Shown piece after piece: positions 33,175 to 41,895 of a stretch of DNA of 64,000 nt. The notes below the pieces were generated by a model. The model had not been told where the DNA came from. It did no database searches and was given only the letters and a program-made list of their open reading frames with translations. The stretch comes from Clostridiales bacterium (lineage in GTDB: Bacteria; Bacillota; Clostridia; Oscillospirales; Oscillospiraceae), in the NCBI GenBank assembly GCA_004556345.1, contig SFHQ01000003.1, forward strand, positions 1-64,000, read 5' to 3'. The translations under genes were made by a program, and so were the position numbers. How positions within the stretch are numbered: the first letter of the stretch is position 1; each line of letters opens with the position of its first letter.

Positions 33175-34080
33175 ATGGTCGAGCGTTTGCTACCGATGGA
33201 GCCAGATGGCAGTGTCGCATGGTCCTATGCCCTGCCGGGCTTACAGATCTGCCAGTTGACCGGCGGCCAGGGGGATGCCTGGCTGTCGGATTCCCTCCGT
33301 GGCCCGGTCTGCCTGTTGTTTTGTCAGGCTGGCGGCCTCCAGCTCTATTTGGAGCAGGGACAGGTCTTGGACCTGAATCCCCAGGACATTCTACTCGTCT
33401 CCTCCCGCCTGCGGGTGCATCGGGTGGAAAGCCGAGAGGCAAGGGTCCAGCTCATCCGAATACGGCTGGACGGACCGACCCCCTTCGCCGCGCTGACCAG
33501 CCTTTGGGGCGCAGCCGACAGCCAGCTGCTGACCCACAAACTGGATGAGCTGCTCCAGGCCGGCGGCGGGTGTCTGCTTTTCCCCAGCAGCCTTTGGAAC
33601 AGCGCCTTCTTCGCCCAGCTGGACGACTTACCGGAAACGGAACGGGGCCAATACTGCGCCATGAAGGGCGTGGAGCTGCTGTACCTGATGCAGAGCAAAG
33701 CCATCGTCCCCCTGCGCAGCCCCGGTCGGCGCTATTGGGACCGGGAACAGGTCCAGTCCATTCGGGATGCTCACGACTACATGCTGGAAAACCTCAGCCA
33801 GCCTCTCACCATCGAAGCCATGGCCCGGCGCTTTCACATCTCCGGGACGTTCTTAAAGGAAGGTTTCCGGCAGATGTACGGGCAGTCCACCCGAAAGTTT
33901 TTGCAGGCCCGCCGGATGGATCTGGCCGCCGACCTGCTGCGAAACACCAACCAGACGGTTTTGCAGGTGGCCGCCTCCGTGGGCTATGAGAGCGCCAGCC
34001 AGTTCTCCCAGATCTTCAAACGGCACTACCACCTGCCCCCTGCCCAGTACCGGCGGCAGATGGCCCAACAAAATGTCTAA
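33175..34080 (+). CDS. AraC family transcriptional regulator
   Basis: 301 residues. The N-terminal cupin-like sensor region is divergent. The C-terminal double helix-turn-helix (about 200-298) has LTIEAMARRFHISGTFLKEGFR and the second-helix hallmark VAASVGYESASQFSQIFKRH with PAQYR. ATG at 33175 follows GGGAGGAGG. Its position before the DUF6110 and P-type ATPase genes suggests it activates them. Inducer unknown. Confidence 0.92.
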   Translation: MVERLLPMEPDGSVAWSYALPGLQICQLTGGQGDAWLSDSLRGPVCLLFCQAGGLQLYLEQGQVLDLNPQDILLVSSRLRVHRVESREARVQLIRIRLDGPTPFAALTSLWGAADSQLLTHKLDELLQAGGGCLLFPSSLWNSAFFAQLDDLPETERGQYCAMKGVELLYLMQSKAIVPLRSPGRRYWDREQVQSIRDAHDYMLENLSQPLTIEAMARRFHISGTFLKEGFRQMYGQSTRKFLQARRMDLAADLLRNTNQTVLQVAASVGYESASQFSQIFKRHYHLPPAQYRRQMAQQNV

Positions 34081-34084
34081 AACC

Positions 34085-34115
34085 ACCGATTCCTGACGGA
34101 ATCGGTGTGTTTTTG
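34085..34115 (+). terminator. Terminator of the AraC gene
   Basis: 9-bp perfect stem ACCGATTCC/GGAATCGGT, 4-base loop, then GTGTTTTT. Confidence 0.8.
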
Positions 34116-34183
34116 CGTCTAAAATTCGCTACAATTTTACCAAACGATAACCTAGCTTGTGGCTTTGTTAAGGGGGTGGCCAA

Positions 34184-34264
34184 GTGAAAAAGCATTCTTT
34201 TTGGGCGCATGCGGCTATGATCTGTATGATTATGGCCATGCTTACCGGCCGCAAACGCAAGTAA
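34184..34264 (+). CDS. Candidate 26-residue membrane peptide
   Basis: GTG start at 34184 with AGGGGGTGG upstream, 26 codons, TAA stop. The peptide has a basic start, one Met-rich hydrophobic helix (WAHAAMICMIMAMLTG) and a basic end RKRK, so it looks like a single-span peptide or a metal-binding helix with two His, one Cys and five internal Met. It lies between the AraC terminator and the DUF6110 gene. Not provable as coding without comparative or ribosome data. Confidence 0.5.
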   Translation: MKKHSFWAHAAMICMIMAMLTGRKRK

Positions 34265-34314
34265 GACATATCTAATTAGCTAAAAACAACCGAATTGACC
34301 AGGAGGTAACGATC

Positions 34315-34620
34315 ATGATCGACTTTAAGAAGTACACTCACGCAGCTCTGTTCGCCGGCGGCCTGCTGTTTGGCACGGCTGGTCTGAAGCTGCTCTCCAG
34401 CAAGGATGCCAAGAATGTCTATGCCCACACCACCGCCGCTGCGCTGCGCGTGAAGGACTGCCTGATGAAGGGCGTGGACAAGGTGCAGGAGAGCGCCGCT
34501 GACATCGTGGCCAGCGCCAAGGACATCAACGAGGAACGCGCCGCCAAGGAGGACGTCATCATCGAGGACGCCGCTAAGGAAACCACCGAGGCTGCTGCCG
34601 AAGAAGAGGCGGAGGCTTGA
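34315..34620 (+). CDS. DUF6110-type small protein of metal ATPase loci
   Basis: 101 residues. The N-terminal hydrophobic segment (about 9-26, ALFAGGLLFGTAGLKLL) and the SKDAKNVYAHTTAAALRVKDC motif match the DUF6110 family as I recall it. Members lie next to heavy-metal P-type ATPases in gut clostridia. The C-terminal half is a charged helix ending in an acidic tail. Function is unknown; membrane attachment and an accessory role to the ATPase are inferences. ATG follows AGGAGG. Confidence 0.75.
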   Translation: MIDFKKYTHAALFAGGLLFGTAGLKLLSSKDAKNVYAHTTAAALRVKDCLMKGVDKVQESAADIVASAKDINEERAAKEDVIIEDAAKETTEAAAEEEAEA

Positions 34621-34672
34621 TCCCACTCTCTCCCCCCGTGATGTTCCGCACATCCATTGATCGATCATGAGG

Positions 34673-34701
34673 CAGAGAGGGCCAAATGCCCTCTCTGTTT
34701 T
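34673..34701 (+). terminator. Terminator-like hairpin between DUF6110 and the ATPase
   Basis: 10-bp stem CAGAGAGGGC/GCCCTCTCTG, 5-base loop, then TTTT. It would lower ATPase expression relative to the DUF6110 gene unless read through. Confidence 0.7.
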
Positions 34702-34722
34702 CCCGTTTTGGAGGTTTTCACT

Positions 34723-36861
34723 ATGAAATTCAAAATCGTCCATGAATCCCGTGGGCGTATCCGGGTGCAGGTGATCCAGAACCGCATGACGCTGGAGCAG
34801 GCTGACTTATTGGAAGCCTATCTCTGCACCTGGCCCGCCGCCCAGCAGGTCACCGTGCATGAGCGCACCTGCTGCGCCATTGTCCGGTATGAGGGCGACC
34901 GGCAAGAACTTTTGACCTTCCTCAGCCGCTTCTCCTATACGTCCACCGAGATCGCCAAGCTGGCCCCCACCCACACCGGGCGGGCGCTGAACCGGGAGTA
35001 TCAGGAAAAGCTGGTGATGAAGATCGTGTCCAAGGCCTTGCGTTCTGCCCTTCTCCCTGCGCCTTTGGCCACGGCTTACACGCTGTATCGCTCCGTTCCT
35101 TACCTGGTGAAGGGCATCCAGTGTCTGTGGAAGCGTAAACTGCACGTGGAACTGCTGGACGCCCTGTCCATCGGCATCTCCATGGCCCGCAGAGACTTCT
35201 CTACCGCCGGTTCCGTCATGTTCCTGCTGAGCTTGGGCGAGCTGCTGGAGGAGTGGACCCACAAGAAATCCGTGGACGACCTGGCCCGGTGCATGTCCCT
35301 GAACGTGGACCGCGTCTGGCTGCACACGGCAGACGGCGATGTACTCGTCCCCCTGTCCCAGGTCCGGCCCGGCGACGCCATCCTCGTCCGCATGGGCGGC
35401 ATGATCCCCGTGGACGGGGTCGTCCAGTCCGGCGAGGTCATGGTCAACCAGGCCTCTCTCACCGGCGAGTCCGTGCCCGTGCCCAAAAGCCCCGGCAAGA
35501 CCGTCTACGCCGGTACCGTCGTTGAGGAGGGCGAGTGCCTCATCGAGATCACCCAGCAGAAGGGCACCAGCCGCTACGACAAGATCGTCCAGATGATCGA
35601 GCAGTCCGAGAAGCTCAAGTCCGCCGCCGAGAATAAGGCCGCCCATCTGGCCGACAAGCTCGTGCCCTACACCCTGGCCGGCAGCGCCGTGACCTATCTG
35701 CTGACCCGGAACGTGACCCGTTCCCTGTCCGTGCTGATGGTCGATTTCTCCTGCGCCCTGAAGCTGGCCATGCCTCTGGCCGTGCTGTCTGCCATGCGCG
35801 AGGCCAGCGGCAGCCACACGACCGTCAAGGGCGGCAAGTTCCTGGAGGCCCTGGCCCAGGCCGACACCATCATCTTCGACAAGACCGGCACCCTCACCCG
35901 CGCCTGCCCCACCGTGGTCCAGGTCGTGCCCTTCCACGGCAAGGAGGAGAACGACATGCTCCGCCTGGCCGCCTGCCTGGAGGAGCACTTCCCCCACTCC
36001 ATGGCCAACGCCGTGGTCCAGGCCGCCAAGGACAAGGACCTCTCCCACGAGGAGATGCACTCCGAAGTCGATTACATCGTTGCCCACGGCATCGCCAGCC
36101 GGGTGGGCGAGGAGAAGGTCGTCATCGGCAGCGCCCACTTCGTCTTTGAGGACGAGCAGTGCGTCGTCCCCGAAGGGGAGCAGGCCAAGTTCGACGCTCT
36201 GCCCAACCAGTACACTCATCTGTACCTGGCCATTGGCGGCGTGCTGTCTGCCGTCATCTGCATCTCTGATCCCCTGCGCCCGGAGGCCAAGGGCGTCATC
36301 CGCGCTCTGCGTGCCTTGGGCATCCGCAAGACCGTGATGCTCACCGGCGACAGCGATCGCACCGCCGCCGCCATCGCCGCCGAGGTCGGCGTGGACGACT
36401 ACCGCTCCGAGGTCCTGCCGGAGGACAAGGCCAGCTACGTGGCCGCCGAGCACGCCGCAGGCCGCACCGTCATCATGCTGGGCGACGGCATCAACGATTC
36501 CCCCGCCCTCTCCGCCGCCGACGTGGGCATCGCCATCAGCGACGGCGCCGCCATTGCCCGCGAGATCGCCGACATCACCGTGGCCGCCGACAGCCTGGCG
36601 CAGCTGGTCACCCTGCGGAAGATCTCCATGGAGCTGATGAAGCGCATCCGGTCCAACTACCGCTTCGTCATCGGCTTCAACGGCACTCTCATCGGCCTGG
36701 GCGCCTTCGGCGTCCTGCCTCCCGCCACCTCCGCTCTGCTGCACAACGTCTCCACCATCGATCAGCCTGCGGAGCATGACGAATCTGCTCAGCGACCTGG
36801 ACCGGGCAGAATTAAAAGCCATGATCGAAGGCTGAGTTTTCCCTTGGACTTTGTGTCGTGA
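34723..36861 (+). CDS. P1B-type heavy-metal ATPase with a frameshifted C-terminus
   Basis: 712 residues as read. A divergent N-terminal HMA-like domain (about 1-75, without CxxC) precedes the membrane core. Catalytic motifs are complete: TGES, phosphorylated D386 in DKTGT, nucleotide-domain HFPHS in place of SEHP, and GDGIND. The usual Cys-Pro-Cys in the sixth helix is replaced by SCAL (C344 in DFSCALKL), so the metal specificity is not that of CopA or ZntA. At about 36760 the frame appears shifted by loss of two bases. The other frame supplies the expected tail (SLRSMTNLLSDLDRAEL) to TGA at 36835, while the frame as read ends in an unrelated 33-residue tail. Real mutation or sequencing error is undecided. 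Confidence 0.85.
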   Translation: MKFKIVHESRGRIRVQVIQNRMTLEQADLLEAYLCTWPAAQQVTVHERTCCAIVRYEGDRQELLTFLSRFSYTSTEIAKLAPTHTGRALNREYQEKLVMKIVSKALRSALLPAPLATAYTLYRSVPYLVKGIQCLWKRKLHVELLDALSIGISMARRDFSTAGSVMFLLSLGELLEEWTHKKSVDDLARCMSLNVDRVWLHTADGDVLVPLSQVRPGDAILVRMGGMIPVDGVVQSGEVMVNQASLTGESVPVPKSPGKTVYAGTVVEEGECLIEITQQKGTSRYDKIVQMIEQSEKLKSAAENKAAHLADKLVPYTLAGSAVTYLLTRNVTRSLSVLMVDFSCALKLAMPLAVLSAMREASGSHTTVKGGKFLEALAQADTIIFDKTGTLTRACPTVVQVVPFHGKEENDMLRLAACLEEHFPHSMANAVVQAAKDKDLSHEEMHSEVDYIVAHGIASRVGEEKVVIGSAHFVFEDEQCVVPEGEQAKFDALPNQYTHLYLAIGGVLSAVICISDPLRPEAKGVIRALRALGIRKTVMLTGDSDRTAAAIAAEVGVDDYRSEVLPEDKASYVAAEHAAGRTVIMLGDGINDSPALSAADVGIAISDGAAIAREIADITVAADSLAQLVTLRKISMELMKRIRSNYRFVIGFNGTLIGLGAFGVLPPATSALLHNVSTIDQPAEHDESAQRPGPGRIKSHDRRLSFPLDFVS

Positions 36862-36864
36862 TAG

Positions 36865-36909
36865 AAACACAGCGCTGGTATCGTAGCAACGATACCGGCG
36901 CTGTGTTTT
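36865..36909 (+). terminator. Strong terminator of the metal ATPase locus
   Basis: 20-bp stem (36865-36884 with 36889-36908, one T-G pair) with a 4-base loop, ending in TTTT. Confidence 0.9.
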
Positions 36910-37003
36910 GCACTCTGTTGTTAGTCTATCCTGCAAGAGGATCACAAAAGAGCAACGTTGCCGCCGGGGGCGCCCCTGCGCCCACACAATGCCTTGCACT
37001 TGC

Positions 37004-37345
37004 TTAAGTAATTCCCAACCCACTCAAGTTTTCATCCCCCCACCGCTTCATCACATCCAGCACCGACAGAAAGCTCTCCCCCAGCTCTGTCAGCTCATAT
37101 TCCACGTGGGGCGGCACCTCTTGAAAATCATGGCGGAAAAGAAACCCATCCGCTTCCAGTTCCCGCAGTTGTTTCGTCAGCGAGGACTCCGTGATTTCCC
37201 CCAGCTTCCGCCGCAAGGCCCCGAAGCGGCAGATATGCTCTACCCCGATGTAATACAGCAGCTCCAGCTTCCACTTGCCGCCCAAGATTTTTTGCAGGGT
37301 GGACATGGTCTTACAGCGCTGAATGGCCATCTCTGTTTTTCGCAT
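37004..37345 (-). CDS. HxlR family transcriptional regulator
   Basis: 113 residues, the usual length. Winged helix with MSTLQKILGGKWKLELLYYI, RFGALRRKLGEITESSLTKQLRELEADGFL and the wing YELTELGESF. One Cys near residue 11 (IQRCKTM) corresponds in position to the redox-sensing Cys of YodB/HypR-like members, so thiol sensing is possible. ATG at 37345 follows AAGGAGGGGA. Divergent from the radical SAM gene across a palindrome, likely its repressor. Confidence 0.92.
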   Translation of the reverse strand: MRKTEMAIQRCKTMSTLQKILGGKWKLELLYYIGVEHICRFGALRRKLGEITESSLTKQLRELEADGFLFRHDFQEVPPHVEYELTELGESFLSVLDVMKRWGDENLSGLGIT

Positions 37346-37406
37346 GGCGCTCCCCTCCTTCCTGCTCAGTATACGCCTGGAACCGACATGCAGACAAGTA
37401 CTGCAA

Positions 37407-37423
37407 AAAAGTACCGTACTTTT
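37407..37423. promoter_or_regulatory. Perfect palindrome, candidate HxlR operator
   Basis: AAAAGTAC-C-GTACTTTT, 8-bp arms around a single C, between the two divergent genes. It covers the -35 position of the radical SAM promoter (TATACT at 37442-37447) and contains the TAC/GTA steps typical of HxlR/YodB sites. Confidence 0.72.
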
Positions 37424-37471
37424 CTTTTTCCGGCGGCCTGCTATACTGTGGCAAAAAAGGAGGCAAGCACC

Positions 37472-38404
37472 ATGCATTACACAGGAACCATCTGGCGGCC
37501 GCCCTATGAGGCGGGTTCGCTGCTGCTGCAAGTCACCGCAGGCTGTACCCACCACAAGTGCAAATTCTGCACGCTTTATGCGGACCTGCCCTTTCCCTTT
37601 CGCCTCTCGCCCAGACAGGAGTTAGAGAGCGATTTGCTGGAGGTGCAGACGGCAGACCGTGACCCCATTTCGCAGCTCATCGCCCGGTTAAATGGGATCC
37701 CCACCCCCAAAGAAATCTACCGGGTCTTTTTGACGGGAGCCAACTCCTTTGTCCTGCGGACGGAAAAGCTGTTGGCGATCGCAGACCTCATTCGGCAGTA
37801 TCTCCCCAAGGTGGAGACGATCGGCTGCTTTGCGCGGGTAACGGATGCAGTCCAAAAAACAGACGAAGACCTATTCGCCCTGCGTCAGGCGGGGTATGAC
37901 GGCCTGACCATCGGCATGGAAACGGGGGATGACGAGGCTCTGCGCTTCATGCACAAGGGTTACACAGCGGCAGACATTTTGACCCAGTGCAGCCGTTTAG
38001 ACCAAGTGGGCATCGGTTACAACTTTTTCTATCTCACCGGCATTTCTGGCGCAGGACGGGGGGAGGCGGGAGCAAAGGCTACGGCGGAGCTTTGCAACCA
38101 GCTTCACCCACAGCTCATCGGAGCAAACATGCTGACGGTTTATTCAGAGTCCGAACTTTTTGCAGAGATTCAGCGCGGGAACTGGGAAGAGGAAAGCGAA
38201 GTGGAGAAGTATCAGGAGCTAAAAACGCTCGTTCAGACTTTGACCATCCCCGTGACCTTTGCGGCGATGGGAGCTTCAAATGCGGTGCAGCTGCACGGAG
38301 AATTGCCTTGGGAACGGGCGCGGTTGTTGCGGGACATTGACCAGGTGTTGGAGGCGGGAGAAAGCAAATTACGGCAGTATCGTGTGACACTGCCGCATTT
38401 GTGA
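37472..38404 (+). CDS. Radical SAM protein
   Basis: 310 residues. The 4Fe-4S/S-adenosylmethionine site is GCTHHKCKFC with C25, C30 and C33, followed by TLYADLPF as in a clostridial COG1032-like group. The barrel strands carry FLTGANSF, IGMETGDDE and the GIGYNFFYLTG segment. The reaction is not predictable; no partner enzyme lies beside it. ATG at 37472 follows AAAGGAGG. Control by the divergent HxlR regulator is likely. It ends 5 bases from the convergent GLUG gene with no terminator visible. Confidence 0.85.
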   Translation: MHYTGTIWRPPYEAGSLLLQVTAGCTHHKCKFCTLYADLPFPFRLSPRQELESDLLEVQTADRDPISQLIARLNGIPTPKEIYRVFLTGANSFVLRTEKLLAIADLIRQYLPKVETIGCFARVTDAVQKTDEDLFALRQAGYDGLTIGMETGDDEALRFMHKGYTAADILTQCSRLDQVGIGYNFFYLTGISGAGRGEAGAKATAELCNQLHPQLIGANMLTVYSESELFAEIQRGNWEEESEVEKYQELKTLVQTLTIPVTFAAMGASNAVQLHGELPWERARLLRDIDQVLEAGESKLRQYRVTLPHL

Positions 38405-38409
38405 GGAAG

Positions 38410-41400
38410 TTATTTCTTTTTCCGCAGGTTGAATTTCTTTCTGGGTTTCTTAGGCTTCTCCGCCTTCTCCCCCTCCGTCGCTTTCTTCTTGGCCTTCTTC
38501 CGGTACCAGAGGAGGAAGAGCAGCCCTGCCACCAAAATGCCGATGGGCACGAGGAGCTGGAGGGCGCTGGGCTCCTGGATGAGGCAGAAGGTCACGCTAT
38601 GCGCCGTGGCCGGGAAGAGGAGGTAGCTGCCGTCCTTGGTGCTGTCCTGGCGGACCCAAGTGCCGTCGTCCTGCTCCATCCAGACGCTGTACCGGCCGCC
38701 CTCTTCGGGGATGCGGCAGTGGACGGTGTAGGAGACGACGTCCAGGGTGGGGTCGTTGACGGTGACGGTGTAGCCCTGACCGTTGTAGGTGCGGCCCCGT
38801 TCTGTGGTCCAGGAGACTTCCTGGCTCGTGTGGCTGACCTCGGCCTGGGCGCTGAAGCTGCCGTCCACCAGGATCTCCGGCAGCTGGCCGCCGTCTGTCA
38901 GGGAGGAGGTGTAGGGGGTGTAAATGGCCTCCAGCGTCTGGCTGGCCGTCAGGTGGCTGTAATCCATGTCCGGCCAGGCGGCGGAGTAGCCCTTCTTGGC
39001 GGGGATGTCGGGGAGACTGTCCAAGCCCTCGCCGTAGGTAAAGGGCACGATCTCCACCAGCTTCCCGTCGGCCTGGAAGGTCAGTTCCATCTGGGCGAAG
39101 GTGCTGGGGGCCCCGCTGGCGCAGAGGGCAGAGAAAGTCACGGGGGTGGCCTTGCCCGCGTAGCTGATGCCGTCGATGCCGCCGAGGCTGTCGTGGGTGA
39201 AGGTGTTGCCGGTGACGATGCCCTCGGTGTCCCGGTCCCCGGCGATGGTGCCTGTGTAGGCCTTCGCGTCGGTGATCTCCACGGCAGAGCGGCAGTTTTT
39301 CAGGTTCGTGCCGTAGCCTGCGATACCGCCGACATAATGGTCCCCAGAGAGGGTGCAGCGGGACCAACTCTCCCGGATGGTGCCCCAGGAGCCGCCGGCG
39401 ATGCCGCCGACGTAGCTGCCGTCGGTGCTGGAAACGGTGCCGTAGTTTTCGCAGTGGGTGACCTGGCCCAGGTCCATACGGCCCACCACGCCCCCGGCCT
39501 GGTCCTTCTTGCCGGTGATGGTGCCGTGGTTCACGGAGCGGCGGATGACGGCCTTGGTCTGGTAGGTGATGTCCAGAGAGCGGTCCCCTTCTTTGACCAG
39601 ATCGTCCTCCGGGTCGAAGTCGTATTCAATGGCCATGGACCCGGCGATACCCGCCACGTTCACGTCGCCCTGGACCTCGCCGTTGTTGGTGCTGGAGGAG
39701 ACGCAGCCGGTGCGCTGCTGGTCGCTGTCGATCTGGTCGGAGATGTCCTCCACCAGGTTCTTGTCGGCCTCGTCCTTGGCGTCCTGGGTCTCCTGGCGGA
39801 GCAGGTCGGTGATGGACTGGACCTGGTCGCTGATGGTGGTCAGGTCCGCCAGAATGTTGTCCGCCGAGCCGCTGACCACGTCCGTGAGCTTCTTGGCGTT
39901 GTCGATGATGTCCGAAACTGCATCGTCCAGCTCGTCGCCCTTGGCGGTGATGTCACTGCCGATGGGGGTGAAGGAGATGGTCGGCTCCTCAGCCAGGGTC
40001 TTGACCATGGTGTGCAGGTCTTCCGTAGCCTTGTCCAAGAGAGCAAAGGCTTCGTTCATGGCGTCGCCTGCCCACTGGAATGCGTCAATGGCGTCTTCCA
40101 GCACGGTCTCGGCGTCTTGCAGAATGTCCATGGCGTCCTTGAGGGAATCTCCCGCGTCGTTCAGGGTGTCGGCGGCGGCCCGGAGGTCATCCACGGCGCG
40201 GTCCAGTTCGTCTAAGGCGGCCTGAATGTTCTCGATGGGGTCGCCGTTGGCATTGAAGTTATCCCGCAGTTTTTTCAGGGCCTGGTTCACGTTAGAGAAG
40301 CCGCTGGAGACGTTGTCGCTGGCGGTGGAGAGCGTCTTGAGGGCGTCTTGAAACTGCTTCAGGCTCCCGCTTGGGTCACCCTCCAGCAGGGTACCAAGGG
40401 CCTCCTGGATCTCCCCCATGCCGGTGGAGAAGCCCTTCATGCCGGTGCTGATCTCCTCCATACCGTTGGCCAGCTGGTCCAGGCCCTGGCGGAGCTTCTT
40501 GCAGTCGCCCAGAGTATCGCGGAGATACGTCTTGGCATTTTGCAGGTGCTTGAGCCCGTCGGAGAGCTGGTCAGCGGCGTCCTGGGCCTGGTCGATGCCG
40601 TCCTTCATGGCATCCATGGCGTCGCTGGTGATGTTCCCGGCGTCTTTGAGCTTGTCGAGGCCGTCGTTTAAGTAGTCCACAGCCTTGGTCATCTGGTCGG
40701 GCAGGTCCGTGAGGGTGTCTAAGATGGGTTCCATCTGGTCCAGGCTCCAGGAGATGCGGGCGGTGAGATCATTGATGGAGTCTAAATTCCCATTGGCCCA
40801 GTCTTTCGCCAGGTCCATGAGGTCGCTGGCGGCGTTCTGGGCGTTGGAGGCGTTGGAGGAGAGGCTGTTGAGCTGGCGGGTCACATTGGTGTTGGCGTTG
40901 TCCATGGTGCCCAGCAGGCCGTCCACCTGGCTGCCCAGGGTGTCCAGCTTATCCCAGACGTCATTGAGGGTGTCCTCTCCGTAGCGGAGAAAAACCTCCG
41001 GCTCCAGCTGGCCGACCACGCCGCCCACGTCCTTTCGGCCTAAGATGAGGCCCTCGTTGGTGCAGCCGTCCAGATAGCCCGCCTGCCGCCCGGCGATGCC
41101 GCCGACGTTGTAGCCGATGTGGGCATAACCCACGGCCCCGATGTTCCGGCAGCTCTGGACGATGCCGGAGGAGTAGCCGGTGATGCCGCCGATGTCGGTG
41201 CTGGTGGGGACGTTTTCGGTGGAGTTCCATTGGCGGTCGGGCAGGTCATCTAAGTCCGTGGAGCTTTCGATCTCCACGGTGTTGATGCCGCCCTGGTTCA
41301 CGCACTGCAAGATGCTACCCAAGTTCTGGCCCACGATACCACCCACATAATGGGTGGCAACGACCGTGCCGTTGAAGGTGCAGTTGATGACCTGTCCCCC

Positions 41401-41895
41401 GGCCTCGTTGATGCCGACGATACCGCCGACGCTGCTCTCTCCTTTCAAGTTGCCGGTGATGGTGCAGTTGCGGATAAGGCCCCGGTTGTTGCCCACGAGG
41501 CCACCCAGGGAATCCTGAAAATCCGTCGGGGTGATGCTGATCTCTACCTTCAGATCTTCGACCACGGCGGATTTTTGCAGGTACCGGAACAGACCCCGAT
41601 TGCTGCCGCTGCCGTCGAGCGTAATGCCGGTGATGGCGTGGCCCTGGCCGTCGAAGTGGCCGCCGAAGGTCGGGATGGGGGTAAAGTCAGTGCCGGTCAG
41701 GTCAATGTCGCTGGTGAGAACGACGGTCTTGCCCTGGGACCAGCTGTCTAAGGTACAGTTCTGGGCGAAGGTCAGCAGTTCTTCCTTCGTGCCGATGGTG
41801 ATCTGGTTCCCCGCGGCGAAGGCCGGGGCCGCCAGGCTCAGGAGCAGGCAGAGCGTTAGAAACACGGCCAGGACTTTACTGGTCTTGCTGTTCAT
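38410..41895 (-). CDS. Large surface protein with GLUG repeats and coiled coil, C-terminal membrane anchor
   Basis: 1161 residues. Signal peptide at 1-28 ending AFA. Residues about 30-320 and 740-900 hold GLUG-type repeats (VGGIVG-N-G pattern with nearby Cys). Between them, about 320-710, lies a long Leu/Asp/Ala heptad coiled coil like that of YhgE/EsaA-type proteins. After a GLUG block come bacterial-repeat-like domains, one membrane span (about 1115-1133) and a very basic tail. No LPxTG sorting signal. The start overlaps the MMPL stop by 20 bases, so the two are made together. It may be the extracytoplasmic adaptor of that exporter. Confidence 0.82.
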   Translation of the reverse strand: MNSKTSKVLAVFLTLCLLLSLAAPAFAAGNQITIGTKEELLTFAQNCTLDSWSQGKTVVLTSDIDLTGTDFTPIPTFGGHFDGQGHAITGITLDGSGSNRGLFRYLQKSAVVEDLKVEISITPTDFQDSLGGLVGNNRGLIRNCTITGNLKGESSVGGIVGINEAGGQVINCTFNGTVVATHYVGGIVGQNLGSILQCVNQGGINTVEIESSTDLDDLPDRQWNSTENVPTSTDIGGITGYSSGIVQSCRNIGAVGYAHIGYNVGGIAGRQAGYLDGCTNEGLILGRKDVGGVVGQLEPEVFLRYGEDTLNDVWDKLDTLGSQVDGLLGTMDNANTNVTRQLNSLSSNASNAQNAASDLMDLAKDWANGNLDSINDLTARISWSLDQMEPILDTLTDLPDQMTKAVDYLNDGLDKLKDAGNITSDAMDAMKDGIDQAQDAADQLSDGLKHLQNAKTYLRDTLGDCKKLRQGLDQLANGMEEISTGMKGFSTGMGEIQEALGTLLEGDPSGSLKQFQDALKTLSTASDNVSSGFSNVNQALKKLRDNFNANGDPIENIQAALDELDRAVDDLRAAADTLNDAGDSLKDAMDILQDAETVLEDAIDAFQWAGDAMNEAFALLDKATEDLHTMVKTLAEEPTISFTPIGSDITAKGDELDDAVSDIIDNAKKLTDVVSGSADNILADLTTISDQVQSITDLLRQETQDAKDEADKNLVEDISDQIDSDQQRTGCVSSSTNNGEVQGDVNVAGIAGSMAIEYDFDPEDDLVKEGDRSLDITYQTKAVIRRSVNHGTITGKKDQAGGVVGRMDLGQVTHCENYGTVSSTDGSYVGGIAGGSWGTIRESWSRCTLSGDHYVGGIAGYGTNLKNCRSAVEITDAKAYTGTIAGDRDTEGIVTGNTFTHDSLGGIDGISYAGKATPVTFSALCASGAPSTFAQMELTFQADGKLVEIVPFTYGEGLDSLPDIPAKKGYSAAWPDMDYSHLTASQTLEAIYTPYTSSLTDGGQLPEILVDGSFSAQAEVSHTSQEVSWTTERGRTYNGQGYTVTVNDPTLDVVSYTVHCRIPEEGGRYSVWMEQDDGTWVRQDSTKDGSYLLFPATAHSVTFCLIQEPSALQLLVPIGILVAGLLFLLWYRKKAKKKATEGEKAEKPKKPRKKFNLRKKK

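Noticed and set aside
34807..37023. 738-codon open frame on the minus strand opposite the P-type ATPase
   Set aside because: Exact antisense of a gene with complete ATPase motifs; product is G/D/H-rich and without domains.
38401..40215. 604-codon open frame opposite the GLUG protein, and a similar 466-codon one at 43265-44665 opposite MMPL
   Set aside because: Codon-bias shadows of real genes, without ribosome sites or recognisable domains.
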